DNA of 64,000 nucleotides from an uncultured Lentisphaeraceae bacterium (GTDB lineage Bacteria; Verrucomicrobiota; Kiritimatiellia; RFP12; DVOR01). The stretch covers positions 1 through 64,000 of the forward strand of contig CASEMQ010000001.1 of assembly GCA_949289005.1 (NCBI GenBank). Reading direction: 5' to 3'. The notes under the pieces are model-generated. The model saw nothing but the letters and a program-made list of their open reading frames with translations, did not search any database and was not told the DNA's origin. Shown piece by piece: positions 63,976 to 64,000 of the stretch (the stretch's first letter is position 1; the number at the start of each line of letters is the position of its first letter). The position numbers were made by a program, and so were the translations under genes.

Positions 63976-64000
63976 GTGCCGATAACTCGCGAATGTGCCG

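Overview
The window is a very GC-rich, gene-dense bacterial chromosome segment around the replication origin. dnaA (62337-63737) and dnaN (60272-61387) sit at the right end, with clusters of DnaA-box-like 9-mers and a perfect parS palindrome at 63960-63975. The envelope is Gram-negative: tolB-pal, tatB-tatC, a Tat/Sec-exported giant protein and a surface-glycan cluster. The giant protein has autotransporter-type strand repeats, discoidin-like and LamG-like domains but no beta-barrel. Together these suggest a PVC-group bacterium, most likely Verrucomicrobiota/Kiritimatiellota. That placement is an inference from gene content; there is no rRNA here to test it.

Left to right. (1) 2-3804, plus strand: a truncated glycoside-hydrolase-like protein, a small unknown protein and an exported S9 peptidase. 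(2) 3820-10974, minus strand: a seven-gene glycan operon, read as GT4 glycosyltransferase, hexapeptide acetyltransferase, DUF4422 transferase, GT8 transferase (frame broken), polytopic membrane protein, UbiA-type phosphoribosyl/prenyl transferase, and a HAD phosphatase fused to a GtrA flippase. (3) 10975-11507: intergenic, with a strong hairpin that recurs near dnaN. (4) 11508-15733, minus: gltX, rdgB and a secreted FN3/lamin-tail protein. (5) 15873-21288, minus: a tightly packed four-gene operon led by a SNF2-type helicase; this is the best candidate here for an undescribed defence system. (6) 21598-48090, minus: one gene for a secreted protein of about 8,830 residues. (7) 48257-52756, minus: tolB, pal, tatB, tatC, rdgC. 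(8) 52845-55440, minus: a DUF3137 protein and a LemA-family protein (frame broken). (9) 55577-59604, plus: a type IIS restriction-modification pair, expressed divergently from the LemA gene through a palindromic promoter region. (10) 59605-64000: dnaN, a 50-residue membrane protein, dnaA, origin-like boxes and parS.

Three genes (GT8, LemA and the start of the helicase) are each out of frame by one base at a homopolymer. All three are repaired by adding one base to the run. Homopolymer under-calling in the assembly is therefore a live explanation and should be excluded before any of them is read as phase variation or gene decay. Several promoters share an extended -10 of the form TGGTAnnnT, and tolB, the methyltransferase gene and probably the helicase gene look leaderless.
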